The notes: generated by a model from the sequence alone, not told the origin. Positions 46,381 to 56,863 are shown, counted from the stretch's first letter. The stretch is 64,000 nt of DNA from Massilia sp. Root335 (GCF_001425685.1 NZ_LMCY01000018.1:46200-110199); one strand, 5' to 3'. Numbers and translations: made by a program.

Positions 46381-49300
46381 AACCCCGTGATCGCCGCCAG
46401 CAACGCATCCTCCTGGAACGGCTTGCCGAAATAGGCGTCGACGCCGAGGCCCAGCGCGACGTTGCGGTGCTTGTCCGCCGTGCGCGACGTGATCATGATG
46501 ATCGGCAGCGACGCCGTGGCCTCGTTGCCGCGCACGTGGCGGGTGAGGTCGAAGCCGTCCATGCGCGGCATCTCGATATCGACCAGCATCAGGTCGGGCC
46601 GCGTCTCCTGCATCTGTTCGAGCGCGTCGACGCCGTCCTTGGCCAGCAGCACGCGATAGCCTTCGCGCTCCAGCAGGCGCTGGGTGACCTTGCGCACGGT
46701 GAGCGAATCGTCCACGACCATGATCGTCGCGATGCGCGCCGGCGCCGGCACGGGTTCCGCCGCGGCGGCGCTCACGCGGCCGGGACGAACGCCCTGGGCG
46801 GCCAGCTGCACGGGATCGAGGATCAGCACGATCTCGCCCGAACCGAGCACGGTGGCGCCGGCGATGCCCGGCATGCGCGCCAGTTGCGGTCCGATGTTCT
46901 TGATGACGACTTCGCGATTGCCCAGCACCTCGTCCACCCGCAGCGCGATGCGCGTGTTGCCGCGCCTGAGGACCAGCACCGGCGACGAGCGCTGGCCGCC
47001 GCGCTGTTCCCACGCTTCGCCCGGCTCGTGCAGCAGCGCCGGCAGGTAGTGCAGCGGGATGCTCTCGCCATGCACGCCGATCGTCCCGGTGTCTTCGGCC
47101 GCTTGCAGGTCGGCCTCGCGCACCTGCAGCACCTGCTCGACCAGCACGGCCGGCAGCGCATGCGTGCGCGTGCCGCTGGCCACGAGCACGACCTGCGTGA
47201 CGGCCAGCGTGAGCGGTAAATGGATGGCGAAGGCGGCACCGCGCCCTTGCGTCGTCTCGACGTCGACGCGGCCGCCCAGCGCCCGCGCTTCCGAGCGCAC
47301 GACGTCCATGCCGACGCCGCGGCCGGCCAGTTCCGTCAGCGTGTCCGCCGTCGAAAAGCCCGGCTCGAACACCAGCTCGGCGGCGTCCTGGTCGGCCACT
47401 TCTTCGCCGTCGGCCAGCAGGCCGGTGGCCGCCGCCTTGGCGCGGATCCGGGCCAGGTCGAGGCCGGCGCCGTCGTCGGCGAAGCGGATCTCGACCTCGT
47501 TGCCCTGCTGGCTCACCTGCACGAGCAGCTCGCCCGTCTCCGGCTTGCCGGCGGCGACACGCACGTCGCGCGGCTCGATGCCGTGCACGATGGCGTTGCG
47601 CAGCAGGTGTTCGAACGGCGCGGCCATGCGTTCCAGCACGCTGCGGTCGATCTCGACGCCGCCGCCGCGGATGTCGAGGTTGACGCGCTTGTCGGTTTCC
47701 TTGGCCGTCTGGCGCGCCACGCGGAACAGGCGTTCGGACAGGCTGGCGAACGGCACCATGCGCACCCGCATCAGGTCGCGCTGCAGCTCGCGCGTGAGGC
47801 GCGATTGCGCGGTGAGGTCGTCGGCCGCCGCTTCCACCGTGCGCGCGAGGCCGTCGTGGAACGAGCCGACGTCGTTCACGCTCTCGGCCATCATGCGCGT
47901 CAATTCCTGCAGGCGCGTGAAGCGGTCGAATTCGAGCGGATCGAATTCGCGCTCGCCGGAAATCGACAGCCGCGACGCGATCTGCGACTCGGCCTGCACC
48001 TCCACCTCGCGCAACTGGCGGCGCAGGTTGACGAGGTTGTCGGCGAAGTCGGACAGCATGTCCTTGAGCGCGCCGACCTGGGTTTCCAGTTTCGAGCGCG
48101 TGATCGACACCTCGCCGGCCTGGTTGACGAGGCGGTCGAGGATGTCGGCGCGCACGCGCACGAGCGGCGCGCGTGCGGCCTGCTCCTCCGCGGACGGCGC
48201 GGGCACGGGTGCGGGTGTGGGCGCGGCCGCCGCATCGAGCGGCGCCGCCGCCGGCTGCTGCAATTGCTCGAACAGCAGCTGCGCCTGGTCGTAGTTGGCG
48301 AGCAGTTCGTCGAAGGCGGCCGGATTCGTCGTCCCGGCGTGCAGCATGTTCTCGATCTGCGTTTCCAGCGCGTGCGTGTGCTGGCCGAGACGCATCGCGC
48401 CGGCCATGCGCGCGCTGCCCTTGACCGTGTGCAGGGCGCGCAGCAGGCCTTGCGCGACGGCCGCGTCGGCCGGGTTCTGCTGCCACTGGCGCAGCCCGTT
48501 GCCGATCTGCGGCAGCAGGTCCGCCGCTTCTTCCATGAAGACGGGCAGCAGATCCGGGTCGAGCTCGTCGACGAAGACCGGTTCGGCGGCCAGGACGTTG
48601 TCGGATTCGGTCGCGGACAGGGGTTCGGGCTGCGGTTCCGGCTCGGGTTCGGGTTCGGGCTGCGGCTCGGGTTCCGGCACGTCGAACAACGCGTCCATGT
48701 CGATGACGTCGCCAGCGTCCGGCTGCGCCGGCGCGGGGACGGATTCGAGCGCGGGCGCCGCGAACGGTTCGTCGAAATACGAATCGAACAGGTCGTCGAC
48801 GGCGCTCACGGCCGGGTCCTCCTGGCGCGGTGCCGGTGGGCGCGGCGCCAGCTCCGTGCTGGCCGGCAGCGCCAGCGGGCCGCCCGCCAGCGGCGGATCG
48901 GCCACGATGCTGGCATAGGTGGCGGCGAACAGCGCGTCCAGGCGCTGCGCCAGCTCCGGGTCGGCGCCGTCGAACACGGCATCGGCGCGGGCTTTCCCCA
49001 GCTCGTCGCGCAGCGCTTCCAGGCGCGCCAGCAGTTCCGGCTGCGCGGGCGCCAGCTCACCGAGCGCGAACACCTGCAGCATCACGCGCACGCGCTCCAC
49101 CGTCTCGTCCAGCAGGTCGAACTGCGTACCGGCCAAAGGCGGCACGGCCACCTGCAGCGCTTCTTCCAGCGCCACGGCCAGTTCGCGCAGCGCGTTGAAG
49201 CCGACGGTGGCGGACGTGCCGCCCAACGTGTGCGCAGCCGTCACGGCCTGCGGCGTCACGGCGCGCAGCGGTTCCGCGCGCCAGTTGGCGAAATCGTCGG

Positions 49301-51839
49301 CCAGCGTGCGCACCAGCTCCTCGGTCTCGCCGAGGTAGATGTTATACAGCGGCAGCGGGATTTCCAGATCGCCCACATGCCGCACGTTCGCTTCGGACAC
49401 GGGAAATGCCAGCACGTTGCCCGGCAACTCGGCCGACGACAGGGCCGGCAGCGGCGCGGGCGCCTCGTCCGGCGCGACGTCGAAGCCGGCGGCGGGCTCG
49501 ATCGGTTCCGGCGCCGCGCTCAAAAGCGCCGCATCGTCGTCCACCAGCCCGGCCGCGGCAACCGCGTCGAGCGCGCCCACCGTCTCCGGCACCAGTTCCG
49601 CCGGCGCATCGGCCGCCGGTACGTAGGGCGCCGACACGAGCGGCGCCGGCGCGTCGGTTGGCGCGAGCGGCCCGCCGTCCTGCACGCGCGCGGCAGCGCG
49701 CACGAGCGCCTCGCCGTCGCGCGGCGACCCGCCCGCCGCCAGCTCGTCGACCCACGCCGCCAGCTCGGCATGCGCGTGCGCGAGCAGCGCCAGCAGATCG
49801 GGCGTCGCGGCGCGCGCTTCGGCCAGCCACAGGTTCATGACCTTTTCGATGGCGGCGGCAGCGGCCGCGAACCGTTCGAGGCCGACCATGCGGCTGCTGC
49901 CCTTGAGCGTGTGGAAGCCGCGGCGCAGGCGCGTCAACGTGTCCTGGTCGGCCGGATTGGCTTGCGCGGCCGGCAGTGCGGCGCCGACGACGTCCAGCAC
50001 GTCGCGCGCTTCGCCGATGAAGATCTCCAGCAGTTCCGCTTCGACCGCATCCTGCTGCGGCTGCGGCGCCGGTTCAGCGGGCAGCGGCGCCGCGGCGGGC
50101 TCGGGGGCCGCGGCCGCTCCCTGATATTGCAGTTCGCCGAACAGGCCCGCAGCGGCATCGAAGCGGAAGCGCTTGCGCGCCCCGTCCACGTTCTGCGCCA
50201 GCGCGTCCGTGAAGAAGCCGAGCGCGCCGATATTCCGGGCCAGGTTGTCCAGCACGGCGCCGCGCGTGGCGGCATCCGGCTGTGCGTCGACGAGCATGCG
50301 CACCCGGGCGCGCACGTGGTCGACGGCCTGCGTGGCCTGGTCCTGGTCGAGGATCGCCAGCGCGCCCTGCAACTGGTGCAGCAGCGGGTCGACCTGCTGG
50401 AGGGACGCGACGCGCGCCGGGTCTTCGTAGTATTCGTCGATATGCTTCTCGACCTGGCGCAGGCCCGTGCGGATCTCGCCCGCCAGCACGGCCACGGTCT
50501 GGCCCTGCTGCAGTTCGCGCGCCATCTCGCCGTGCCAGGCCGGGGCGTCCGGCGGGGTCTCGCCGTGCGCCAGCGCGAGCAGGCGCTGGCCGACGGCCTC
50601 CGCATGCTGCCCGAAGTCGTCGGGCAGCTGGCGCACCTGGTCCAGGCCATGCTCCACGAACAGCATGGCCTCCGCCATTTCGAGGCTGAACTGGTCGCTG
50701 CGGCCGCCCGTTATCGATTCGCTGGCGGCCTGGCCCAGTTCGCGCAGCAGGTTCGCCAATGCCGGCGCCCCCAGCTTCTCGCTGGCGCCGGCCAGTTTCG
50801 ACAGGGCGTCGTTGAAGCTGCCGCCCTCGACCTCGCCGCCTTCGGTGGCGACGCGGTCCCAGCCCTGCTTGGTCTCGATCAGCGCTTCCTTGGCATCCTT
50901 CAGCACCTCCGGATCGACGCGGCCGTAGCGGCGCTCCAGATAGTCCGGCGGCACCTGGCCGCCGACGTGGTACGCATCGCGCAGCCGGCGCGCGTCCGGC
51001 GTCGGTTCGGGCGCGGCGGCGATGAAGAACAGCGCATCGAGCAGCAGCGCGTCAGGCAGCTCGGCATGGCCCTGCGCCTGGCGCCGCAATTGCAGGTTGA
51101 CCTGGCCGAACAGCTGCTTCACGTACAGGTCGGGCGCCACCTGGCCGGTAGCGACGAGGTCCGCGACGGCCTGCAGCGCCAGCCAGAACGCATGCGCTTG
51201 CGCCTGCGGCTGGCCATCGACGACGCCCGCCAGCGCGTCGCGCATGGCCGCCGCCTGGGCGCGCCGGGCATCGTCGTCGGGGCTGCGCAGGAACAGCAGC
51301 AGCGCCTTTTCGAATTGCGCGCGGGTCGCGGCGTAGTCCGGCAGCGGGCCGGCACCGCCGCCCGGCAGCAGGGCCGGTGCGAGGTCCGTCACGAGCATCT
51401 GGCCCGGATGCACGCGCTCCACGCCCAGCATTTCCTGCAGCGCGCGATAGTACGGGAACAGCCGCACGGGCTGCGGCGCGGCGCCGTCCAGCAATTCTTC
51501 GAGGTATTCGACGAGCGCCCGGTAGGCCTCGCCGACGACGGCGGTCCGGCCGTCGTCGAGCGCCAGCGCGCCGTCCTTGAAGCGGTCGATGACCTGCTCG
51601 GCCGCTTCGCTCAGGCGCAGGGCGCCGGCGACGTCGACCATCTGCAGGGCGCCGTGGGCCTGGTGCAGGTGCGACTTGGCATGCAGCAGAAGGGTCGGCT
51701 GCGCTTCCGGACTGCGGCCGGACGCGTCCTGCAGCGCCTTGGCGGAGCGCCCGAGTGCATCGCGGATTTCCCCGATGACCCAGGAGAGAGGGCCGGTGTC
51801 GAAAGGCGGTGCGGCGGACGCGTGCGAAAGCTGGGTCAT
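46359..51839 (-). CDS. chpA: ChpA-type hybrid histidine kinase of the pilus chemosensory system
   Basis: 1826 residues, CheA/PilL-like and multi-phosphotransfer. Hpt-like sites are H59 ('HLHQAHGAL', degenerate), H643 ('HTLKGSSRMVGL'), H870 ('HTLGGTSATVG', degenerate) and H1137 ('HTVKGSARMAG'). After these come a Pro/Glu-rich linker, dimerisation/HATPase (N box near N1415; 'GRGVGMD'), a CheW domain and a C-terminal receiver with phospho-Asp D1754 ('VDIEMPRMDG'). With PilG/H it should control twitching motility. Last gene of the operon, following pilJ after 20 bp. P. aeruginosa ChpA is larger, with more Hpt sites. Confidence 0.93.
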   Translation of the reverse strand: MTQLSHASAAPPFDTGPLSWVIGEIRDALGRSAKALQDASGRSPEAQPTLLLHAKSHLHQAHGALQMVDVAGALRLSEAAEQVIDRFKDGALALDDGRTAVVGEAYRALVEYLEELLDGAAPQPVRLFPYYRALQEMLGVERVHPGQMLVTDLAPALLPGGGAGPLPDYAATRAQFEKALLLFLRSPDDDARRAQAAAMRDALAGVVDGQPQAQAHAFWLALQAVADLVATGQVAPDLYVKQLFGQVNLQLRRQAQGHAELPDALLLDALFFIAAAPEPTPDARRLRDAYHVGGQVPPDYLERRYGRVDPEVLKDAKEALIETKQGWDRVATEGGEVEGGSFNDALSKLAGASEKLGAPALANLLRELGQAASESITGGRSDQFSLEMAEAMLFVEHGLDQVRQLPDDFGQHAEAVGQRLLALAHGETPPDAPAWHGEMARELQQGQTVAVLAGEIRTGLRQVEKHIDEYYEDPARVASLQQVDPLLHQLQGALAILDQDQATQAVDHVRARVRMLVDAQPDAATRGAVLDNLARNIGALGFFTDALAQNVDGARKRFRFDAAAGLFGELQYQGAAAAPEPAAAPLPAEPAPQPQQDAVEAELLEIFIGEARDVLDVVGAALPAAQANPADQDTLTRLRRGFHTLKGSSRMVGLERFAAAAAAIEKVMNLWLAEARAATPDLLALLAHAHAELAAWVDELAAGGSPRDGEALVRAAARVQDGGPLAPTDAPAPLVSAPYVPAADAPAELVPETVGALDAVAAAGLVDDDAALLSAAPEPIEPAAGFDVAPDEAPAPLPALSSAELPGNVLAFPVSEANVRHVGDLEIPLPLYNIYLGETEELVRTLADDFANWRAEPLRAVTPQAVTAAHTLGGTSATVGFNALRELAVALEEALQVAVPPLAGTQFDLLDETVERVRVMLQVFALGELAPAQPELLARLEALRDELGKARADAVFDGADPELAQRLDALFAATYASIVADPPLAGGPLALPASTELAPRPPAPRQEDPAVSAVDDLFDSYFDEPFAAPALESVPAPAQPDAGDVIDMDALFDVPEPEPQPEPEPEPEPQPEPLSATESDNVLAAEPVFVDELDPDLLPVFMEEAADLLPQIGNGLRQWQQNPADAAVAQGLLRALHTVKGSARMAGAMRLGQHTHALETQIENMLHAGTTNPAAFDELLANYDQAQLLFEQLQQPAAAPLDAAAAPTPAPVPAPSAEEQAARAPLVRVRADILDRLVNQAGEVSITRSKLETQVGALKDMLSDFADNLVNLRRQLREVEVQAESQIASRLSISGEREFDPLEFDRFTRLQELTRMMAESVNDVGSFHDGLARTVEAAADDLTAQSRLTRELQRDLMRVRMVPFASLSERLFRVARQTAKETDKRVNLDIRGGGVEIDRSVLERMAAPFEHLLRNAIVHGIEPRDVRVAAGKPETGELLVQVSQQGNEVEIRFADDGAGLDLARIRAKAAATGLLADGEEVADQDAAELVFEPGFSTADTLTELAGRGVGMDVVRSEARALGGRVDVETTQGRGAAFAIHLPLTLAVTQVVLVASGTRTHALPAVLVEQVLQVREADLQAAEDTGTIGVHGESIPLHYLPALLHEPGEAWEQRGGQRSSPVLVLRRGNTRIALRVDEVLGNREVVIKNIGPQLARMPGIAGATVLGSGEIVLILDPVQLAAQGVRPGRVSAAAAEPVPAPARIATIMVVDDSLTVRKVTQRLLEREGYRVLLAKDGVDALEQMQETRPDLMLVDIEMPRMDGFDLTRHVRGNEATASLPIIMITSRTADKHRNVALGLGVDAYFGKPFQEDALLAAITGLLEARAN

Positions 51840-51859
51840 GTAGGCAAAAGGTTCGGGGC

Positions 51860-54232
51860 TCAGGCGGCGACGCGGAAGCGCGACACCGAATTCTTCAGTT
51901 CCTGCGCGAGTTCCGCCAGCTGCCGGATCGACTGCGCCGTCTGCTGCGTGCCGCCCTGTGCCTGTTCGGTGATCGCGAGGATGTGCTGCATATTATGCGC
52001 CACACCGTTCGCGGACGTCGCCTGCAGGCCCGCCGCGACCGCCATTCCCTGGATCAGCTCCGCCAGCCGGTTCGACACGCGCGAGATGTCCGCCAGCGCC
52101 GCGCCGGCCGCGTCGGTCACGCGCGCGCCCTCGACGACGCCCTGCGTCGACTTTTCCATCGCCGCCACGGCGTCGTGCGTGTCGGTCTGGATGGTGCGCA
52201 CCAGCGCGCCGATCTGCTTGGCCGCTTCGGCCGACCGTTCCGCCAGCCGCTGCACCTCTTCCGCCACGACCGAAAAGCCGCGTCCCGCCTCGCCGGCGGA
52301 TGCGGCCTGGATCGCGGCGTTCAGCGCCAGCACGTTGGTCTGTTCCGTGATGTCGGAAATGAGCTCGGTGATCTCGCCGATCTCCTGCGACGATTCGCCC
52401 AGGCGCTTGATGCGCTTGGAGGTTTCCTGGATCTGCTCGCGGATCTCGCCCATGCCGCGGATGGCGTTCTGCACCGCGGTCGCGCCCTGCTCCGCCGCCG
52501 CCACCGACTGGCGCGCCACCTCGGCCGATTCCTTCGCGGAGCTGGACACGTCGGTGATCTCGCCCGCCATGCGCAGCATCGTGGACGACGTGTCCTGGAT
52601 TTCGCGCGCCTGCTGGCCCGCGGCGACGAGCAGCCGGCTCGACACCAGTTGCGCGTCGTTCGAGGCCTGCGTCACCTTTTCCGCCGTGGCGATCACGCGC
52701 ACGACGAGGCCGCGCAATTCCTCGACCGTGTAGTTGACCGAGTCGGCGATGGCGCCCGTGATGTCTTCCGACACGGTGGCGTACACGGTGAGGTCGCCGT
52801 CCGCCACTTCCTGCAATTCGTTCATCAGGCGCAGGATCGCGGCCTGGTTCTGGTCGTTGGTCGCCTTGGCTTCCTCTTCCTTGGCCTGGGCCAGCAGGCG
52901 CATCGCGTCCGCTTCCTGGCGGCGCGCGTCGGCGCCGCGGGTGCGGTTGCGCGAATCCTGCAGCATCACGCGCGAGATGCTGCCCGCCGTGACGAGGGTG
53001 AAGATCGACGCCGCCACGAGCAGCCAGAACCAGCCGCCCGCGCTGCCTTCGCCCATGCGGTACGACGCCTGCAGGTCGGTCAGCTGGCGGCGCAGCGCCT
53101 CGTTGTCGCGGTAGATGGCCTGCTCGGCGGCCTTGGCGGCCGTCATGTCGGACAGTTTGTCGAGGAAGGTCGAGATCAGCTTCTGGCAGATGTCGAATTT
53201 CGATTGCACTTCTTCCAGCTTGCTCCGCAGGTCCGGGTCGCGCAGCGGCGCCAGGCCCAGCGCGGCGCTGCCGTTCAGGAGGCCGTCGACGGTGGCGCGG
53301 AAGGTCGTCGTGTCGTGGCCCATCTGGAACGCGGTCTCGGGGCGGATGCCGCCCGACGTCAGGAATTCGCTGGCGCTGCGCGACAGGCGCTGCGTCAGCA
53401 TCATCATGCGGCCCAGCGCGGCCAGTTCGCGCGCGCTGCCGCCGCGCGCCGTGCGCTCGGTGAGGACGGATTCCGTCAGCGCCAGCATGTCCGGCGCCAG
53501 GATGTCGAGCTGCTTGAGGTTCTTGTCGAAGGCGACGAGCTCCGGCTTCATCTTGAGGATGCTGGTTGCCGCCGCGTCGGACACGTGCCACTTCTTGCGC
53601 ACCGTGGCCAGCTGCGATGCCAGGTCGCCCGTCGATGCGGGGATCGGATTGCCGTTGAAATCGCCGCCGCGGGCCAGCAGGTCGAGGTCGTGCGACAGGG
53701 CGATGCGGCTGTCCTGCAGCTGCGTGAACGCGTCCGGCACGCCCTGCATCGCGTTCGGCGCGGCCTTGCCGACGCGCTGCGAGTGCATCAGCGCTTCGCT
53801 GGCGATCTGGGTCTGGCTGCTGGCGATCGCGCCGCTGCCGGCATTGCGCCACAGCGCCAGCAGGGTGAGGAGGATGCCGATGGCGATGGCGACGAGCAGG
53901 ATGCGCAACTGGCGCGGCAGCGACAGGTGGCCGATCAGCGGCAGGCTGAGGTCATCGTCGTCCGCCGCGGCAGCGGCCGCATCGGCCGCGCCGCGCGGCT
54001 TGCGCCGGACGGGCAGGCCCAGGCGCAGCGCCGCGTCGTCCGCGGAACCCGTCGCCGCGGTGCCGCCGGCGGGGCCCGCCGGAATCGCAGGCGGGACCGC
54101 CGGCAGCGTGCCGACGCCGAACTGCGTGTCCGGCGACGCCAGCACGGTGCCGGTTTCCTCCGTGCGCGCCTGCGCGTCGCCGCCCCCGTTCTTGGGGAAG
54201 AAATTCATCGACAGTTTGGATGCGAATCCCAT
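51860..54232 (-). CDS. pilJ: PilJ-type methyl-accepting chemoreceptor
   Basis: 790 residues. An unusual ~100-residue cytoplasmic Gly/Ala/Asp-rich N-terminal extension precedes TM1 (about 108-128), a helical periplasmic sensor of about 265 residues, TM2 (about 395-415), a HAMP-like segment and the signalling hairpin '[28 protein letters not shown]' (two parts). The start ATG 54232 has GGAGCTGGA upstream; the frame is open further but pilI ends there. It senses surface contact in P. aeruginosa. Confidence 0.93.
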   Translation of the reverse strand: MGFASKLSMNFFPKNGGGDAQARTEETGTVLASPDTQFGVGTLPAVPPAIPAGPAGGTAATGSADDAALRLGLPVRRKPRGAADAAAAAADDDDLSLPLIGHLSLPRQLRILLVAIAIGILLTLLALWRNAGSGAIASSQTQIASEALMHSQRVGKAAPNAMQGVPDAFTQLQDSRIALSHDLDLLARGGDFNGNPIPASTGDLASQLATVRKKWHVSDAAATSILKMKPELVAFDKNLKQLDILAPDMLALTESVLTERTARGGSARELAALGRMMMLTQRLSRSASEFLTSGGIRPETAFQMGHDTTTFRATVDGLLNGSAALGLAPLRDPDLRSKLEEVQSKFDICQKLISTFLDKLSDMTAAKAAEQAIYRDNEALRRQLTDLQASYRMGEGSAGGWFWLLVAASIFTLVTAGSISRVMLQDSRNRTRGADARRQEADAMRLLAQAKEEEAKATNDQNQAAILRLMNELQEVADGDLTVYATVSEDITGAIADSVNYTVEELRGLVVRVIATAEKVTQASNDAQLVSSRLLVAAGQQAREIQDTSSTMLRMAGEITDVSSSAKESAEVARQSVAAAEQGATAVQNAIRGMGEIREQIQETSKRIKRLGESSQEIGEITELISDITEQTNVLALNAAIQAASAGEAGRGFSVVAEEVQRLAERSAEAAKQIGALVRTIQTDTHDAVAAMEKSTQGVVEGARVTDAAGAALADISRVSNRLAELIQGMAVAAGLQATSANGVAHNMQHILAITEQAQGGTQQTAQSIRQLAELAQELKNSVSRFRVAA

Positions 54233-54264
54233 TCCAGCTCCAGTGCAAAACCTGTTGTGATTGT

Positions 54265-54792
54265 TTAGCGTGCGACCTGCAGGAAGCGTTCCTCGCGCGC
54301 GAGGGCGGCCAGCGACAGCGGCGTCCATTCCTGGCCTTCGGCATCGCGCAGGCCGCCGTCGGCGGGCGCCATGTCGGCCGCGTGGCGCAGGCCCACCACG
54401 CGCCCGACCAGCAGGGCGCACGGGAATCCGAGGCTCGGCGCGAACGTCACGAGGCGCGCGCCGGCGCCCGGCAGCGCGTTCGGCGCGCCATCCGGCTCGA
54501 GGTAGCGCGCCAGGTCGACGACGCCCAGCAGGCTGCCGCGGACGTTCGCGAGGCCGAGATACCACGGCTGCGTGAGCGGCACGGCGGCCAGCGGCGGCAG
54601 CGGCACGATCTCGCCGGCTTCGACGAGGTCCAGCAGGTAGCGCACGCCGCCGATCTCCACGCCCAGCTGGTGCGCGCGCGCGCCGCTGCTCGTGCGCGCG
54701 GCCTGCATGCGCTCGAGCAGCTGCTCCTGGTACTGGCGCAGGCGGGCGCGCCGTGCCGCGCCTTTCTGTGCGCCGGCGTCGCTGGCGTCCAT
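54265..54792 (-). CDS. pilI: PilI, CheW-like adaptor
   Basis: 175 residues of one CheW domain: '[20 protein letters not shown]', '[15 protein letters not shown]', '[12 protein letters not shown]'. It couples PilJ to ChpA. A single base separates it from pilH. Confidence 0.92.
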   Translation of the reverse strand: MDASDAGAQKGAARRARLRQYQEQLLERMQAARTSSGARAHQLGVEIGGVRYLLDLVEAGEIVPLPPLAAVPLTQPWYLGLANVRGSLLGVVDLARYLEPDGAPNALPGAGARLVTFAPSLGFPCALLVGRVVGLRHAADMAPADGGLRDAEGQEWTPLSLAALAREERFLQVAR

Positions 54793-54793
54793 G

Positions 54794-55162
54794 TCAGGCG
54801 CCGAGCGCTGCGATCGTGGCCAGCAGCCGGACCGGGTCGACCGGCTTGACGAAATAATCCTTCGCGCCCTGGCGCATGCCCCAGATGCGGTCCGTTTCCT
54901 GGTTCTTGCTGCTGCAGATGATGACGGGGACGGACGCCAGTTCCGGATCGCGCGCGATCGAGCGCGTCACCTGGAAGCCGTTCGCGCCGGGCATCACGAC
55001 GTCCATCAGGATCAGCTCCGGACGGTCGGCGCGGATCTTGGCCAGCGCCTCCTCGCCGTTGTCGGCGGTCGTCACGGTGAAGCCGTTGCGCACGAGGATG
55101 TCGGTCAGGTAATAGCGTTCGGTCGGCGAATCGTCGACGATCAGGATTTTTTGTATGGCCAC
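54794..55162 (-). CDS. pilH: PilH response regulator
   Basis: 122 residues from GTG 55162: one receiver domain, 'ILIVDDSPTERYYL', phospho-Asp in 'LILMDVVMPG', 'CSSKNQETDRIW', 'KDYFVKPVD'. No output domain. The GTG is preferred over the in-frame ATG at 55213 because GGAG lies about 8 bases upstream and the length then fits PilH. It opposes or tunes PilG in retraction control. Confidence 0.9.
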   Translation of the reverse strand: MAIQKILIVDDSPTERYYLTDILVRNGFTVTTADNGEEALAKIRADRPELILMDVVMPGANGFQVTRSIARDPELASVPVIICSSKNQETDRIWGMRQGAKDYFVKPVDPVRLLATIAALGA

Positions 55163-55184
55163 GGTGGGCTCCGCATCGTTGGGT

Positions 55185-55583
55185 TCAGGCGCTGCCGGCG
55201 CCGCCTTGCGCATGGTCGCGCACGGCCGCCAGCAGGCTGTCTTTGGAAAAAGGTTTGGTCAGGTAGGCGCTCGAGCCCACCATCGCGCCGCGCGCGCGGT
55301 CGAACAGGCCGTCCTTGGACGACAGCATGACGACCGGCGTGGCATGGAATTTCGCGCTCTTCTTGATCAGCGCGCAGGTCTGGTAGCCGTCGAGGCGCGG
55401 CATCAGGATGTCGCAGAACACCAGCGCGGGCTGGTGGTCGTTGATCTTGGCCAGCGCGTCGAAGCCGTCCTCGGCCAGCACCACCCGGTAGCCGGCCTGT
55501 GTCAGGAAAATCTCGGCGGACCGACGGATCGTGTTGCTGTCGTCGATCACCATGATCGTCAAGCCTGTCGGTTGCGTCGTCAT
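55185..55583 (-). CDS. pilG: PilG response regulator
   Basis: 132 residues: single receiver, 'IMVIDDSNTIRRSAEIFL', 'VFCDILMPRLDG', 'MLSSKDGLFDRARG' and 'YLTKPFSKDSL'. In P. aeruginosa PilG promotes pilus extension and cAMP output. First gene of pilG-H-I-J-chpA; the next gene follows after 22 bp. Confidence 0.93.
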   Translation of the reverse strand: MTTQPTGLTIMVIDDSNTIRRSAEIFLTQAGYRVVLAEDGFDALAKINDHQPALVFCDILMPRLDGYQTCALIKKSAKFHATPVVMLSSKDGLFDRARGAMVGSSAYLTKPFSKDSLLAAVRDHAQGGAGSA

Positions 55584-55615
55584 ATTCGTTTCACTTCAGC
55601 ATGAACCCGCAAGAT

Positions 55616-55643
55616 AGCATAGGGTCTGGGCCTTGTGCATGAA
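55616..55643 (-). promoter_or_regulatory. Putative promoter of the pil chemosensory operon
   Basis: TTCATG (55643-55638), a 16-bp spacer and TATGCT (55621-55616) on the minus strand, 33 bp before the pilG ATG. Fair -10, weak -35. Confidence 0.35.
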
Positions 55644-55757
55644 GTGTTGCAATGCGTCAACTCACCGACACGCGCTTCATTGAATGGATGACATGAAAGA
55701 TTGGCGAGACGTCACCGCTAGTTAATCAAAGAGCAAACGAATCGGGCCGGATCGCGC

Positions 55758-55943
55758 TCAGATCGCGGTCATCTCGAAATCGTCCTTGCGCGCGCCGCAT
55801 TCCGGGCACGTCCAGTTCATGGGCACGTCGGCCCAGCGGGTGCCGGGTGCAATGCCGTCGTCGGGGGCGCCGGCGGCTTCGTCGTAGACCCAGCCGCAGA
55901 TCAGGCACATCCAGGTCTGATACACCTGTGTTTCAGTACTCAC
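55758..55943 (-). CDS. Rubredoxin
   Basis: 61 residues. Iron site C13-LI-C16 and C46-PE-C49, with 'GWVYDEAAGAPDDGIAPGT' and 'WTCPECGARKDDF'. Cytosolic one-electron carrier. The start is GTG 55943 behind GAGGA. It lies 175 bp upstream of pilG and may form part of the same transcript. Confidence 0.95.
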   Translation of the reverse strand: MSTETQVYQTWMCLICGWVYDEAAGAPDDGIAPGTRWADVPMNWTCPECGARKDDFEMTAI

Positions 55944-55969
55944 GTTCGATTCCTCTTTTCAGTTCAGTG

Positions 55970-55998
55970 TTAGCCTATCGGTCCCCATCAGATAAAAT
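55970..55998 (+). promoter_or_regulatory. Promoter of thiD-hemL
   Basis: TTAGCC at 55970-55975, a 17-bp spacer and TAAAAT at 55993-55998. Confidence 0.5.
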
Positions 55999-56002
55999 GG
56001 GG
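55983..56002. promoter_or_regulatory. Dyad between rubredoxin and thiD
   Basis: CCCCAT-CAGATAAA-ATGGGG, 6-bp arms around 8 bases, overlapping the thiD -10 and lying in the upstream region of rubredoxin. Candidate shared operator. Confidence 0.45.
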
Positions 56003-56028
56003 GGCGAGGTATCTTAATCTAACACGCT

Positions 56029-56850
56029 GTGCAAAACCAACAGTCTCCACTCATCCTCACGTTCGGCCCCTCCGATCCTGTCGGGGCGCTGGGCATCCAG
56101 TCCGACGTGACCGTCTTCGCCATGCATGGCTGCCACGCCCTGTCGGTCGTGACCGGCCTGCTCGTGGCCGATTCCGCGCGCGTCGACGACATCCAGCCCA
56201 CCGACCATTCATTCGTCGTCGAACAGGCGCGCATGCTCCTCGAGGACATGCCGGTGTCCGCCATCAAGATCGGGACGATGGCCAGCCTGGAACAGATCGC
56301 CGCGATCGCGGAGATCGTGTCCGACTACGCCGACGTGCCGCTCGTGCTCGATCCGTTCACGTCCTCGCTGCCCGATTGCGGCACGCGCGACGACGACATG
56401 ATGACGCTCATCCATCAACTGCTCGTGCCGCAGGCCAGCGTGCTCATGCTGTCGCAACCGGAACTGGCGCGCTTCGCCGACTGCTGGCGCGACCCGGCCA
56501 GCCTGGCCACCGTCGCCGAGGACGCGGCGGACCTGACCGGCATCGGCTGCGGCCACGTGCTCGTGACGGGCACCGGCGGCGGCGACGGCACCCGCTGCAA
56601 CGAGCTGTACGACCCGGACGGCCTGGCCATCGCCCTGCCCTGGGCGCAACTGCTGCCCGGCCCGTTCGTCGGCGCCGGCAACACGCTGTCGGCCGCGCTG
56701 GCGGCACGCATGGCGCGCGGCGCCGGCGCCCAGGAGGCCCTGGCGGGCGCCCAGGACTACGTCACCGGCGCCCTCGTCAACGCCTGCCGCTTCGGCATGG
56801 GCCGGCTGATTCCGAACAATATCTTCCGCGCCCCCGGCGCGGCCTGCTAA
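56029..56850 (+). CDS. ThiD-like hydroxymethylpyrimidine kinase family protein
   Basis: 273 residues, ribokinase-like fold. '[25 protein letters not shown]' corresponds to the ThiD substrate region (usually GSDSSGGAGIQADL), and the C-terminal '[13 protein letters not shown]' corresponds to GTGCTLSAAIAA. The catalytic Cys/Asp position therefore holds Asn and the substrate loop is altered, so HMP/HMP-P kinase activity is uncertain. The start is GTG 56029. It is 13 bp before hemL; thiD-like/hemL pairing is common in this lineage. Confidence 0.78.
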   Translation: MQNQQSPLILTFGPSDPVGALGIQSDVTVFAMHGCHALSVVTGLLVADSARVDDIQPTDHSFVVEQARMLLEDMPVSAIKIGTMASLEQIAAIAEIVSDYADVPLVLDPFTSSLPDCGTRDDDMMTLIHQLLVPQASVLMLSQPELARFADCWRDPASLATVAEDAADLTGIGCGHVLVTGTGGGDGTRCNELYDPDGLAIALPWAQLLPGPFVGAGNTLSAALAARMARGAGAQEALAGAQDYVTGALVNACRFGMGRLIPNNIFRAPGAAC

Positions 56851-56863
56851 ATCCAAGAACACT

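Noticed and set aside
47220..52733. 1837-codon open frame on the plus strand opposite chpA
   Set aside because: Antisense shadow of chpA caused by high GC3; its translation is Arg/Gln/Gly-rich low-complexity with no family motif. The same holds for 51809-54268, 21483-23861, 12447-14492 and 7201-8967.
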